Source of the DNA: JBPYFK01 sp051984675
GTDB lineage: Bacteria; Actinomycetota; Actinomycetes; Mycobacteriales; Pseudonocardiaceae
NCBI GenBank assembly: GCA_051984675.1
Contig: JBPYFK010000032.1
Span: 9,626-73,625 of the forward strand
Direction: 5' to 3'
DNA length: 64,000 nucleotides
Position numbers and translations under genes: made by a program
In this document: positions 32,054 through 39,982 of the stretch, piece by piece
Layout: each line of letters opens with the position of its first letter
How positions within the stretch are numbered: the first letter of the stretch is position 1
Notes under the pieces: model-generated
What the model saw: the letters and a program-made list of their open reading frames with translations, nothing else
What the model was told of the DNA's origin: nothing
Databases searched by the model: none

Positions 32054-33007
32054 GGATGTCCTTTCGGGTTCAACCCCGGTTGCGTTGGTGGCCGGAGAAC
32101 TTCGGTTGCACGCGTGGCACGGGTGGGTCCGCGTTGCTGGGGGCACCGCCCTCCCAGCGGTACCGCGAACCGGACAACGACCGATCGGCCAGCGCGGGAG
32201 TTCCACCGTAGAGCTTCTCGAACAATCCCGTCATCCGGGTCGGACCGGTTCGAGGACGTCGGTTGGCGAGTTGTCCACCTGTCCACCGCCCCCTACTTCT
32301 TTTCTTTTCTCTCTTCTAGAAGAGAGAACAACCGCAGCAGTAGTAGGGGCTGTGGGTTGTGGGGATAACGGTCCTTTGGGCTGGTCGGACAGTGGCTGCC
32401 GGTGTGGATGGGCACGGGCAGTGATCGGTGGATGGAGCAAACGGGTGGTGGACAACTTTCGAGCCGGTTCGGCTGATCCACACCAGTGCCGAAGCTGTCC
32501 ACAGTTTGGTCCCCAGTCGTCCGCCGAGTTGTGCCCAGCCGGTGTGCGTGGAGGCCGTGTTCTGGATCTCGTTCGATCGGGTTGTGGGTGCAGCTGTGGG
32601 TCAGTTGTGGCTAACCCGCTCATTGATTGTGGGCAACGTGGGGGACCGTTGTGCACAGGGTGTGGACGAACTCGGGGAAAACGCAGGTCACGTCCCGTGG
32701 ACAACCCTGCTGTGGATGACTCGTCCAGCCCGCTGATCTTTCTGTTGACCAGGTCCGGTCAGACCGGGGGCGGGTGGCAAAAAGCTCGCGAAGGCTGGGT
32801 CCCTTCGTCTCCCTTGGCCCAGCTGGGCCGGCGGGACGCGACGAAACTTTCTGTCGGTGGGGGCTGCTCGTGGCGGGCAGGGTCAGCAGAAAAGCTCGGC
32901 CTGAGCCGGCCAGGGGAGCACACCGGGGCGATGGCGAGGGACGTCCTCGGATTTCGGCCCAGGTGAAGACACCTCGGAGGTGATGCCGGCTCAGGACGCC
33001 GGCCGGC
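32054..33007. other. oriC: Origin of replication (oriC), dnaA-dnaN intergenic region
   Basis: A 954-base non-coding region between dnaN and dnaA. DnaA-box-like nonamers with at most one mismatch to TT(G/A)TCCACA are seen at 32271-32279 (+), 32360-32368 (-), 32447-32455 (-), 32474-32482 (+), 32495-32503 (+), 32606-32614 (-), 32628-32636 (-), 32649-32657 (+, TTGTGCACA), 32661-32669 (-), 32696-32704 (-) and 32711-32719 (-). The only AT/pyrimidine-rich stretch is at 32290-32350. Location, box density and lack of genes fit an actinobacterial oriC. Confidence 0.92.
32290..32349. repeat. Nested palindrome and pyrimidine tract at the dnaN edge of oriC
   Basis: A perfect 22-bp palindrome centred on TTCTAGAA (32307-32328) follows a run of T/C. 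An outer pair CCCCTACT (32290-32297) and AGTAGGGG (32342-32349) encloses it. It may be the DNA-unwinding element of the origin, or the terminator of the dnaA transcript. Confidence 0.75.
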
Positions 33008-34957
33008 TCAGGACGGCCGAGTCGCGCGCTGCTTGACCCGCGCGGTCAGCTCCTGGACCTGCTCGTAGACGCGCCGGCGCTCGGCCATCTCCTTGCGGAT
33101 CTTCTTGTCCGCGTGCATGACCGTGGTGTGGTCCCGGCCGCCGAAGCTCTGCCCGATCTTGGGTAGCGAGGAGTCCGTCAGCTCGCGGCACAGGTACATC
33201 GCGATCTGCCGGGCCTGGGCAAGCGCCTTCGTCTTGCCCGGCCCGCACAGGTCGTCCACGGTCACGCCGAAGAACTCTGCGGTCACGCCCATGATCGTCC
33301 CGGCGGTGATCTCCGGCGTCTGCGAGTCGGGGATCAGGTCGCGCAGCACGATCTCCGCGAGCGGGACGTCCACCGGCTGCCGGTTCAGCGACGCGAAAGC
33401 GGTGACACGGATCAGCGCGCCTTCCAGCTCGCGGATGTTGCTTTCGATTCGAGCCGCGATGAACTCCAGCACCTCGGCCGGCGCAGCCATCCGGTCTTGG
33501 GCCGCCTTCTTGCGCAGGATCGCGATCCGCGTCTCCAGCTCGGGCGGCTGGATGTCGGTGATCAGCCCCCACTCGAACCGGGTCCGCAGCCGGTCCTCCA
33601 GCGTCCGCAGTCCCTTCGGCGGGCGGTCCGAGGTGACGACGATCTGCTTGTTCGAGTTGTGCAGCGTGTTGAAGGTGTGGAAGAACTCCTCCTGGGTTCC
33701 TTCCTTACCTTCAAGGAACTGGACGTCGTCGACCAGCAGCACGTCGACGTCCCGGTAGCGGCGTTGGAAGGCCACCTGGCGGTCGTCGCGCAGCGAGTTG
33801 ATGAAGTCGTTGGTGAACTCTTCGGTGGACACGTACCGCACCCGCATCCCCGGAAACAGGCGCTGTGCGTAGTGCCCGACCGCGTGCAGCAGGTGGGTCT
33901 TGCCCAGCCCGGACTCGCCCCAGATGAACAGTGGGTTGTAGGCGCGTGCGGGGGCTTCGGCGGCGGCGACGGCCGCGGCGTGCGCGAACCTGTTGGACGC
34001 ACCGATCACGAAGGTGTCGAAGGTGTACTTCGTGTTCAACCGGGTCTGGGATGTCGGGGGCGCGTGCTTCGGCGCGGTGAACGGCTGGCCCTGCTGGGCT
34101 TCCGGGCGGTTGGCACCGCCGAAGGTGGGCCAGATCTCGTTGGCCGTGTCGAGCGCTTCGGACTCCTCGTCGACCTCTTCCTCGGCGTCGCCTTCGGCTG
34201 CCGAATCGACCTGCCCGACCTGCTGGCGCCCCGTCTGCTGGGCGTCGTCGTGGTCGGCGGCGTGCTCGCCGGAATGCCCGGAACCGCCGCTGGGCACGGC
34301 TGGGATCACGGCGGTGACGTCTGGATCGGCGGTCGCGACCGGGTCGGACGGGGCCGCAGGTGCACTGCTAGGCGATGACGCCGGCGTACCGGTGTCGGCG
34401 CCGGACTCGCCGGCGCTTGGTCCGCTGTGGGTGACCGGCAACGAGCCACTGAAGGCCCCGCCGTAACCGGCGCTGGGTGCTTGTACGTAGCGGCCAGCGC
34501 CGTACCCGGCCGCGCTGTAGCGCGGATCGTCGTAGGAGGTGTGGCCGTTGTAACCAGGTCTACGATCCGTGCCCTGGGGTTCGCTCGGCGAGGGCACCGC
34601 CGGCCCGGCCGGTGAGGACGTAGCGGCGGAATCCGTGACCCCGGACGACGGGGTGCTGGAGGGCGGCGCAGCCGTCGGGCGGCTGGGCGCGGGTACTGCC
34701 GTGTCGACCTTGACTGCCAGCGAGACGTCCCGCCCGAGCCGGCGTGAGAGCGCGGCGGTGATGGGTTCGCGCAGCGCGCGCTCGATCGCTTCCTTCGCGA
34801 AGTCACTGGGGGCGGCGAGCAGAGCGGTGCCGTCCAACAGCCCGATCGGTCGGGTCACGCGCATCCATGCTCGCTGCTGGGGGGACAGCGTGCCCGAGGA
34901 CAGCTCGTGCACGACTTCTTCCCACACCCGCCCGAGATCGGCTTGGCGGTCGGACAC
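33008..34957 (-). CDS. dnaA: Chromosomal replication initiator DnaA
   Basis: A 649-residue initiator. The N-terminal DnaB-interaction domain starts with VWEEVVHELSSGTLSPQQRAWM. A very long Pro/Ser/acidic linker (about residues 90-320) follows, as in streptomycetes and relatives. The AAA+ domain then begins with Walker A GESGLGKTHLLHAVG and Walker B VDVLLVDDVQFL. The DNA-binding domain IV ends with FGGRDHTTVMHADKKI, which reads the DnaA box. The GTG at 34957 is preceded by a G-rich ribosome site. DnaA boxes upstream (35102-35122) suggest autoregulation. Confidence 0.97.
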   Translation of the reverse strand: MSDRQADLGRVWEEVVHELSSGTLSPQQRAWMRVTRPIGLLDGTALLAAPSDFAKEAIERALREPITAALSRRLGRDVSLAVKVDTAVPAPSRPTAAPPSSTPSSGVTDSAATSSPAGPAVPSPSEPQGTDRRPGYNGHTSYDDPRYSAAGYGAGRYVQAPSAGYGGAFSGSLPVTHSGPSAGESGADTGTPASSPSSAPAAPSDPVATADPDVTAVIPAVPSGGSGHSGEHAADHDDAQQTGRQQVGQVDSAAEGDAEEEVDEESEALDTANEIWPTFGGANRPEAQQGQPFTAPKHAPPTSQTRLNTKYTFDTFVIGASNRFAHAAAVAAAEAPARAYNPLFIWGESGLGKTHLLHAVGHYAQRLFPGMRVRYVSTEEFTNDFINSLRDDRQVAFQRRYRDVDVLLVDDVQFLEGKEGTQEEFFHTFNTLHNSNKQIVVTSDRPPKGLRTLEDRLRTRFEWGLITDIQPPELETRIAILRKKAAQDRMAAPAEVLEFIAARIESNIRELEGALIRVTAFASLNRQPVDVPLAEIVLRDLIPDSQTPEITAGTIMGVTAEFFGVTVDDLCGPGKTKALAQARQIAMYLCRELTDSSLPKIGQSFGGRDHTTVMHADKKIRKEMAERRRVYEQVQELTARVKQRATRPS

Positions 34958-35583
34958 CCCTGTGCTCCCCTCCCCTCGCTGGCACGTGATCCGCACCTGG
35001 TCAGGTGACCCGGACCTGCGGGGAAGGCCCACCCGCGGGACACTCGGAACCGGCGATCTGGTGCGGTCTGGTCAAGCTCACGTGGACCCCGGGTGATACA
35101 GGTGTCCACAGAGTTGTCCACAGCTGTGTATGAAGGTACGTCAGAGCGCCCCTGTGCTCCCCCTCGGGTCCCGCCCTACCGCTGCGGTTGAGGCCGCGCT
35201 CGCACGATCACTGTCGTCAGGCAGCCGAACGGACGTACCCCGGCTTCGATCTCGAAGCTCCCACCTCCGAGATCGCGACCGGCTGCGCGAACGCTAACAA
35301 GGTCATCGCGGCGTCACAAGGCGAACACAGGTGCCCCTGGTTGACATGCCGCGAGCCTCCCAGGTCACAGCATGCCGGGTGGAAACCGCGCCGCAGCACG
35401 ACCCCCTGTTCGGGGATGGAAGGGCTCGCGCGTACCCTCATACGGTCCCCCACTTCACAAGTGGGCATGTTGCCGCGCTCGATTTCGGCGCTGGGTTTAG
35501 CGTTGGGGAGCTGGTGCACGAGTTTGTGGACGGGGACAACTGACCCAAGACATTTCTGCCTGAGGTAACCGGGAGACTCAACC
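34958..35583. other. dnaA-rpmH divergent intergenic region with DnaA boxes
   Basis: 626 bases without a supported gene. A perfect DnaA box TTGTCCACA lies at 35114-35122, with a near-match GTGTCCACA at 35102-35110, about 150 bases upstream of dnaA and well placed for autorepression. A small hairpin CCCACTT-CAC-AAGTGGG lies at 35449-35465. The rpmH promoter must also be here, but I cannot point to a clear -10/-35. Confidence 0.65.
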
Positions 35584-35727
35584 GTGAGCAAGGGCAAGCG
35601 CACTTTCCAGCCGAACAACCGTCGCCGGGCGCGGACCCACGGGTTCCGGCTGCGGATGCGCACCCGTGCGGGTCGCGCGATCGTCGCCGCTCGCCGTCGC
35701 AAGGGTCGGCGCCAGCTGACGGCCTGA
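35584..35727 (+). CDS. rpmH: 50S ribosomal protein L34
   Basis: A 47-residue basic protein starting with GTG: SKGKRTFQPNNRRRARTHGF, then RMRTRAGRAIVAARRRKGR. This is the complete, highly conserved L34 sequence of actinobacteria, slightly longer than in E. coli (46). It starts the rpmH-rnpA-yidD-yidC-jag-rsmG-parA-parB run and is divergent from dnaA, as in most bacteria. Confidence 0.98.
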   Translation: MSKGKRTFQPNNRRRARTHGFRLRMRTRAGRAIVAARRRKGRRQLTA

Positions 35728-35738
35728 CGGTTGACGCC

Positions 35739-36179
35739 GTGCTTCCCGCGGCAGCCCGGTTGACCAGGAGCCAGGATTTCGCCCTGGTGATCCGCCGTGG
35801 CCGCCGGGCGGGGCGGCGACATCTGGTCGTCCACGCCTACCGGCCCGAGATCGCCGCGAGTGAGCATGCGGTCGACGGTAAGCATGGAGTCGACAGGGCA
35901 CCCACCCGGACGCCGAGTGACCGGACCCGGGTGGGTTTTGTCGTCAGCAAGGCGGTTGGCGGTTCGGTCGTGCGGCACCGGGTGAGCCGGCGGCTTCGGC
36001 ACCTCGTCCGCGACCGGCTCCCGGAACTGCCGGCGGGCATCCTGCTCGTGGTCCGGGCGCTGCCCCCGGCGGCGGAGGCGACCAGCCAGGACCTCGGCGC
36101 CGACCTGGACAGTGCACTGCGCAAGCTCCGATTGGTTCCGAAAGCTGGGGAACAATCAGAAGCAGGGCGACAGCGATGA
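35739..36179 (+). CDS. rnpA: Ribonuclease P protein component
   Basis: A 146-residue protein cofactor of RNase P, which trims tRNA 5' ends. The RNA-binding motif SVVRHRVSRRLRHLVRDRL (the RNR motif) is present, after RVGFVVSKAVGG. An acidic/basic insert of about 25 residues (around positions 38-64) makes it longer than the usual 115-125 residues. The GTG start is 11 bases after rpmH, and the stop overlaps the yidD ATG. Confidence 0.94.
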   Translation: MLPAAARLTRSQDFALVIRRGRRAGRRHLVVHAYRPEIAASEHAVDGKHGVDRAPTRTPSDRTRVGFVVSKAVGGSVVRHRVSRRLRHLVRDRLPELPAGILLVVRALPPAAEATSQDLGADLDSALRKLRLVPKAGEQSEAGRQR

Positions 36180-36499
36180 ACGACGAAGCACCGGATGCCA
36201 CCGAGCGGGCACGACCCAGGCCGGGACCGCTGGCGCGGGTCCTGCTGGTACCGGTGCATGTCTACCGGAAGGTGATCTCTCCGCTGTTTCCGCCCACCTG
36301 CCGCTTCTACCCGAGCTGCAGCGCCTACGCCGTCGAGGCACTCACCGTGCACGGAGCGGCGCGAGGCAGTTGGCTGACCGTACGGCGCCTGCTGCGCTGT
36401 GGACCCTGGCACCCTGGTGGTCTGGACCCGGTGCCGCCGAGGTCCCCGGCGAAACAGGCGTCCCACCACAAGGTGCCTCATGACGAGGGCAGGGAGTAG
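36176..36499 (+). CDS. yidD: Membrane protein insertion efficiency factor YidD
   Basis: A 107-residue protein with the diagnostic VYRKVISPLFPPTCRFYPSCSAYAVEAL and a downstream RLLRCGPWHPGGLDPVP. It has an amphipathic helix and three conserved cysteines. It assists YidC and overlaps rnpA by four bases (ATGA). The 25-residue N-terminal extension is acidic and not conserved. Confidence 0.95.
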   Translation: MNDEAPDATERARPRPGPLARVLLVPVHVYRKVISPLFPPTCRFYPSCSAYAVEALTVHGAARGSWLTVRRLLRCGPWHPGGLDPVPPRSPAKQASHHKVPHDEGRE

Positions 36500-36505
36500 C
36501 CCCTA

Positions 36506-37420
36506 GTGCTGGACTTCATCTACTACCCGGTGTCGGCCATCCTCTGGTTCTGGCACATGGTCTTCGGCTCCGTGTTGGACCCGGCCAGCGGGTATGTCTG
36601 GGCCTTGTCGGTGGTCTTCCTTGTCTGCACTCTGCGGGCGCTGCTGTTCAAACCATTCGTGCACCAAGTGCGCTCGATGAAGAAGATGCAGGAGTTCGCG
36701 CCTCAGATGCGCGCCTTGCAGGAGAAGCACCGGGACGACCGGCAGAAGCTCACCGAGGAGATGCGCAAGCTCCAGATGGAGCAGGGGTTCAACCCGCTGA
36801 CCGGGTGCCTGCCGGTGTTGGTGCAGGTTCCGGTGTTCATCGGTCTCTTCCACGTGCTCATCGGTTTCAAGCCGGGCGCGCGATCCAATTTCGTGTTCAA
36901 CGCAGCCGATGTCGCCTCGTTTGTGAGGGCGGATCTGTTCGGCGCGAAGCTGGCGAACTGGATCGCCCAGCCCGCCCAGGTGCTGCACTCGGTCGGCACG
37001 GATCGTCCGGCCATGCTGGTTGTGGGGATTCCGCTGATGGTCGCTGGCGCAGTCGCCACCCACTTCACCGCCCGGCACTCGGTTGGCCGGCAGAGCGCGA
37101 GCGCGACTTCGAACCAGCAGGCCGCGGTGATGAACCGGCTGAGCCTGTGGGTGTTTCCGCTGTTCGTGCTCGTCGGCGGGGCGTTCTTCCCGCTGGCCAT
37201 CCTGATGTACTGGCTGTCCAACAACGTGTGGACCCTCGGCCAGCAATACATCGTGTACCGCAAGATCGACCGCGAGGAAGCGCAGGCCAACGAGCTGAAG
37301 GACACTGCTGCTGCCGTGATCGACTCCGTCGCCGTTGCCAGCGCGGATGCGGACACCCAAGACCAACCCGGTGAGGTTCCCGGGGTGATCGAAGACAGCC
37401 AGCGCGACCCGGCCGGTTGA
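36506..37420 (+). CDS. yidC: Membrane protein insertase YidC
   Basis: A 304-residue Oxa1-type insertase of the Gram-positive form, without a large periplasmic domain. Membrane segments occur near residues 5-22, 30-50, 108-130, 170-195 and 215-240. The coiled cytoplasmic hairpin MKKMQEFAPQMRALQEKHRDDRQKLTEEM lies between the first two core helices. A polar C-terminal tail follows YWLSNNVWTLGQQYIVYR. The GTG start is six bases after yidD. Confidence 0.96.
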   Translation: MLDFIYYPVSAILWFWHMVFGSVLDPASGYVWALSVVFLVCTLRALLFKPFVHQVRSMKKMQEFAPQMRALQEKHRDDRQKLTEEMRKLQMEQGFNPLTGCLPVLVQVPVFIGLFHVLIGFKPGARSNFVFNAADVASFVRADLFGAKLANWIAQPAQVLHSVGTDRPAMLVVGIPLMVAGAVATHFTARHSVGRQSASATSNQQAAVMNRLSLWVFPLFVLVGGAFFPLAILMYWLSNNVWTLGQQYIVYRKIDREEAQANELKDTAAAVIDSVAVASADADTQDQPGEVPGVIEDSQRDPAG

Positions 37421-37463
37421 GCACCGGTGGTCGGATCGCGGACCCCTGGAGAGGAGACACCCA

Positions 37464-38045
37464 GTGTCTGAAGCAGTTCAGCACTCCGATCAGGACGTGC
37501 GGGCCTCCGAAGAAGAGGCCAAGAGCCCGACCGGCGCGCTTGCCGACGACGCGGAGCACGCGGAAGAGGTGTCGAACACCGAGGCGCTGCTCGTGCGCGA
37601 GGGCGATGTGGCCGGGGACTACCTGGAACGCTTGCTTGACCTTCTCGACTACGACGGTGATATCGATCTCGACGTCGAGGCCGGCCGTGCTGTGGTCAGC
37701 ATCGACGGCGGTAGCGATCTGGAGAAGCTCGTCGGTGGGCGCGGTCAGGTCCTGGAGGCGCTGCAGGAACTCACACGGCTCGCCGTCCAGCAGGACACCG
37801 GAACGCGGAGCCGTCTGATGCTGGACATCGCTGGGTGGCGAGCCGGGCGGCGCAAGGAGCTCAGCGCTCTCGGGGAGAAGGCCGCGGAGAACGTTCTGTC
37901 GAGCGGCAAGGAGGAGCGGCTGCGCCCCATGACACCGTTCGAGCGGAAGGTCGTACACGACGCGGTCGCGGCAGTCGATGGCGTGCACAGCGAGAGTGAA
38001 GGCGAGGAGCCGGAGCGGCGGGTCGTCGTCTACCGCACCACCTGA
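37464..38045 (+). CDS. jag: Jag/KhpB family RNA-binding protein
   Basis: A 193-residue protein with an acidic N-terminus of about 45 residues, then a KH domain (YLERLLDLLDYDGDIDLDVEAG ... GGRGQVLEALQELTRLAV) and a C-terminal R3H domain (LRPMTPFERKVVHDAVAAVDGVHSESEGEEPERRVVVY). It lacks the Jag N-terminal domain of Firmicutes, as usual in actinobacteria. KhpB-type proteins bind RNA and affect cell elongation. It is followed by a strong hairpin and parS sites. Confidence 0.94.
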   Translation: MSEAVQHSDQDVRASEEEAKSPTGALADDAEHAEEVSNTEALLVREGDVAGDYLERLLDLLDYDGDIDLDVEAGRAVVSIDGGSDLEKLVGGRGQVLEALQELTRLAVQQDTGTRSRLMLDIAGWRAGRRKELSALGEKAAENVLSSGKEERLRPMTPFERKVVHDAVAAVDGVHSESEGEEPERRVVVYRTT

Positions 38046-38068
38046 ACCCACTGAGAGGTGCGGGCGGA

Positions 38069-38104
38069 ACAGCGCCCCGGATGCCTTTGCATCCGGGGCG
38101 CTGT
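38069..38104 (+). terminator. Terminator after jag
   Basis: A 16-bp perfect stem (ACAGCGCCCCGGATGC and complement) with loop CTTT, 24 bases after the jag stop. It separates the rpmH-jag part from rsmG-parA-parB. Confidence 0.85.
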
Positions 38105-38116
38105 CGTATCTGAGGC

Positions 38117-38132
38117 TGTTTCACGTGAAACG
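38117..38132. other. parS: parS site
   Basis: TGTTTCACGTGAAACG: perfect 14-base core GTTTCACGTGAAAC, the ParB-binding centromere site, between jag and rsmG. Confidence 0.95.
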
Positions 38133-38153
38133 TTGCGGCGCGATGGTCCGCTT

Positions 38154-38169
38154 GGTTTCACGTGAAACA
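38154..38169. other. parS: parS site
   Basis: GGTTTCACGTGAAACA: perfect 14-base core, 37 bases from the previous site, upstream of rsmG. Confidence 0.95.
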
Positions 38170-38246
38170 CGACAGGGTGGGTTGGTGTCGCATCGCGATC
38201 ATGTATCGGGCAAGCTTTGCTCCAGCACGACGACAGGGATGAAAGC

Positions 38247-38975
38247 GTGGCGGAAGTGAGCGGGACGGACGTGAGCCCGGTGGAACACACGCCGGATATG
38301 GCGCGCGAGGTGTTCGGAGACCGCCTCCCGCTGGCCCAGCGGTATGCGGAGCTGCTGTCGGAGCAGGGTGTCGAGCGCGGATTGATCGGCCCACGGGAAA
38401 CGGGCAGACTCTGGGATAGACATTTGTTGAACTCTGCCGTTCTTGCGGAGTTGCTAACGCCGCATTGCCGTGTGGCGGACGTAGGCTCTGGGGCAGGATT
38501 GCCGGGCATCCCACTGGCAATCGCACGCCCGGACATCGTGGTCACCTTGCTGGAGCCGATGGCTCGGCGAGTGGCGTGGTTGGAAGAAGTCATCACCGAG
38601 CTCAACCTCACCGCTGAGGTAGTACGCGGACGTGCGGAGGAGGCAGCGGTGCGCAAGAAGCTCGTGGCCCAGGACGTGGTCACAGCTCGCGCCGTTGCGC
38701 CGATCGGCCGTCTCGCGAAGTGGTGCCTTCCCCTCTTACGTCCGGGTGGTCAGTTGCTCGCGCTCAAGGGCGCGAGCGCTGCCGAAGAGCTTGAACGGGA
38801 TGCGACCACGATTCGCGCGGCAGGCGGTGGTCGCCAGGAAGTGATCAGCTGTGGTGACGGAGTGCTCGAAGTGCCCACGACCGTCGTCGTAGTGGAGCGA
38901 GACCCGGAGGCCAGGACTGGGCCTCGCTCCACGCGGCGCCGTGACGGCGGTCGACGGGCAAGGAAGGATCGTTGA
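38247..38975 (+). CDS. rsmG: 16S rRNA (guanine(527)-N(7))-methyltransferase RsmG
   Basis: A 242-residue SAM-dependent methyltransferase (GidB). GRLWDRHLLNSAVL and the SAM loop VADVGSGAGLPGIPLAIARPD are typical, and the catalytic-side VVTARAVAPI is also present. I chose GTG 38247 with AGGGA seven bases upstream; TTG 38217 is an alternative that would begin close to a parS site. The C-terminal tail is basic. The stop overlaps a possible parA TTG start. Loss of RsmG gives low-level streptomycin resistance in relatives. Confidence 0.93.
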   Translation: MAEVSGTDVSPVEHTPDMAREVFGDRLPLAQRYAELLSEQGVERGLIGPRETGRLWDRHLLNSAVLAELLTPHCRVADVGSGAGLPGIPLAIARPDIVVTLLEPMARRVAWLEEVITELNLTAEVVRGRAEEAAVRKKLVAQDVVTARAVAPIGRLAKWCLPLLRPGGQLLALKGASAAEELERDATTIRAAGGGRQEVISCGDGVLEVPTTVVVVERDPEARTGPRSTRRRDGGRRARKDR

Positions 38976-38977
38976 CG

Positions 38978-39982
38978 GTGTATCCAGATTCCGGTCGTGT
39001 TTCACGTGAAACCAAGGGGCAGTCAGTCGGCGGAGTGCGCTTCCCCTCCCCTGCCACCTCCCACAGCAGTACCGACGAGAAGCCGCTCAGTAGCTTCAAC
39101 ACCAGCCTTGGCTGGACTCCGATCGCGGAGGAGGCCGAGCGGGCAGCGCGCGTACTGCACCCCGAGTCGATACAGCTCCCTAGGCCCGCGCAGCGACGCA
39201 TCATCACGGTCGCGAACCAAAAGGGCGGGGTGGGTAAGACCACCAGCACGGTGAACCTTGCGGCGGCGTTGGCGGTCCAGGGACTCAACGTCTTGGTGAT
39301 CGATCTCGACCCGCAGGGCAACGCGAGCACCGCGCTGGGTGTCGAGCACCGCTCGGGAGTTCCGTCGATCTACGAGGTGCTCCTCGGGGAGATCAGTATT
39401 GCGGACGCGGCGGCGCCCAGTACTCAGTCAGAGAACCTCCGGTGTGTACCGGCGACGATCGACCTCGCCGGGTCGGAGATCGAGTTGGTCACGATGGTGG
39501 CTCGTGAGGCTCGGTTGCGGGAGGCGCTGAACTCTGAAGCGCTGGACCGCGTGGACCCGGACTATGTCTTCGTCGACTGCCCGCCCTCGCTCGGATTGCT
39601 CACGGTGAACGCCTTGGTGGCCGCGCACGAGGTACTCATTCCGATCCAGTGCGAGTACTACGCCTTGGAAGGTCTCGGCCAGCTGCTGCGCAACATCGAG
39701 CTTGTGCAGTCCCACCTGAATCCGGCGCTATGGGTCTCGACAATCCTGCTCACGATGTACGACGCGCGCACCAAGCTGGCAGACCAGGTCACCGCCGAGG
39801 TGCGCGGGCACTTCGGTGACCTGACGCTCCGAACGGTGATTCCCCGGAGTGTCAAGATCTCGGAAGCCCCTGGCTTCGGGCAAACGGTGCTTCACTACGA
39901 CCCGGGTTCGCGCGGTTCGATGAGTTATCTGGATGCGGCGCGGGAGATCGCCGAGCGGGGTATCGAGAGGAAACTGGCATGA
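38978..39982 (+). CDS. parA: Chromosome partitioning ATPase ParA
   Basis: A 334-residue Walker-type ATPase. The deviant Walker A KGGVGKTTSTVNLA lies near residue 80, followed by VLVIDLDPQGNAST and DYVFVDCPPSLG. A non-conserved N-terminal extension of about 65 residues is encoded over a parS site (38998-39013). GTG 38978 has AGGAAGGA nine bases upstream; TTG 38972, overlapping the rsmG stop, is an alternative. It moves ParB-parS complexes after origin duplication. The parB ATG overlaps its stop. Confidence 0.94.
   Translation: MYPDSGRVSRETKGQSVGGVRFPSPATSHSSTDEKPLSSFNTSLGWTPIAEEAERAARVLHPESIQLPRPAQRRIITVANQKGGVGKTTSTVNLAAALAVQGLNVLVIDLDPQGNASTALGVEHRSGVPSIYEVLLGEISIADAAAPSTQSENLRCVPATIDLAGSEIELVTMVAREARLREALNSEALDRVDPDYVFVDCPPSLGLLTVNALVAAHEVLIPIQCEYYALEGLGQLLRNIELVQSHLNPALWVSTILLTMYDARTKLADQVTAEVRGHFGDLTLRTVIPRSVKISEAPGFGQTVLHYDPGSRGSMSYLDAAREIAERGIERKLA
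38998..39013. other. parS: parS site inside parA
   Basis: TGTTTCACGTGAAACC: perfect 14-base core, placed in the variable 5' coding part of parA. Confidence 0.93.
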
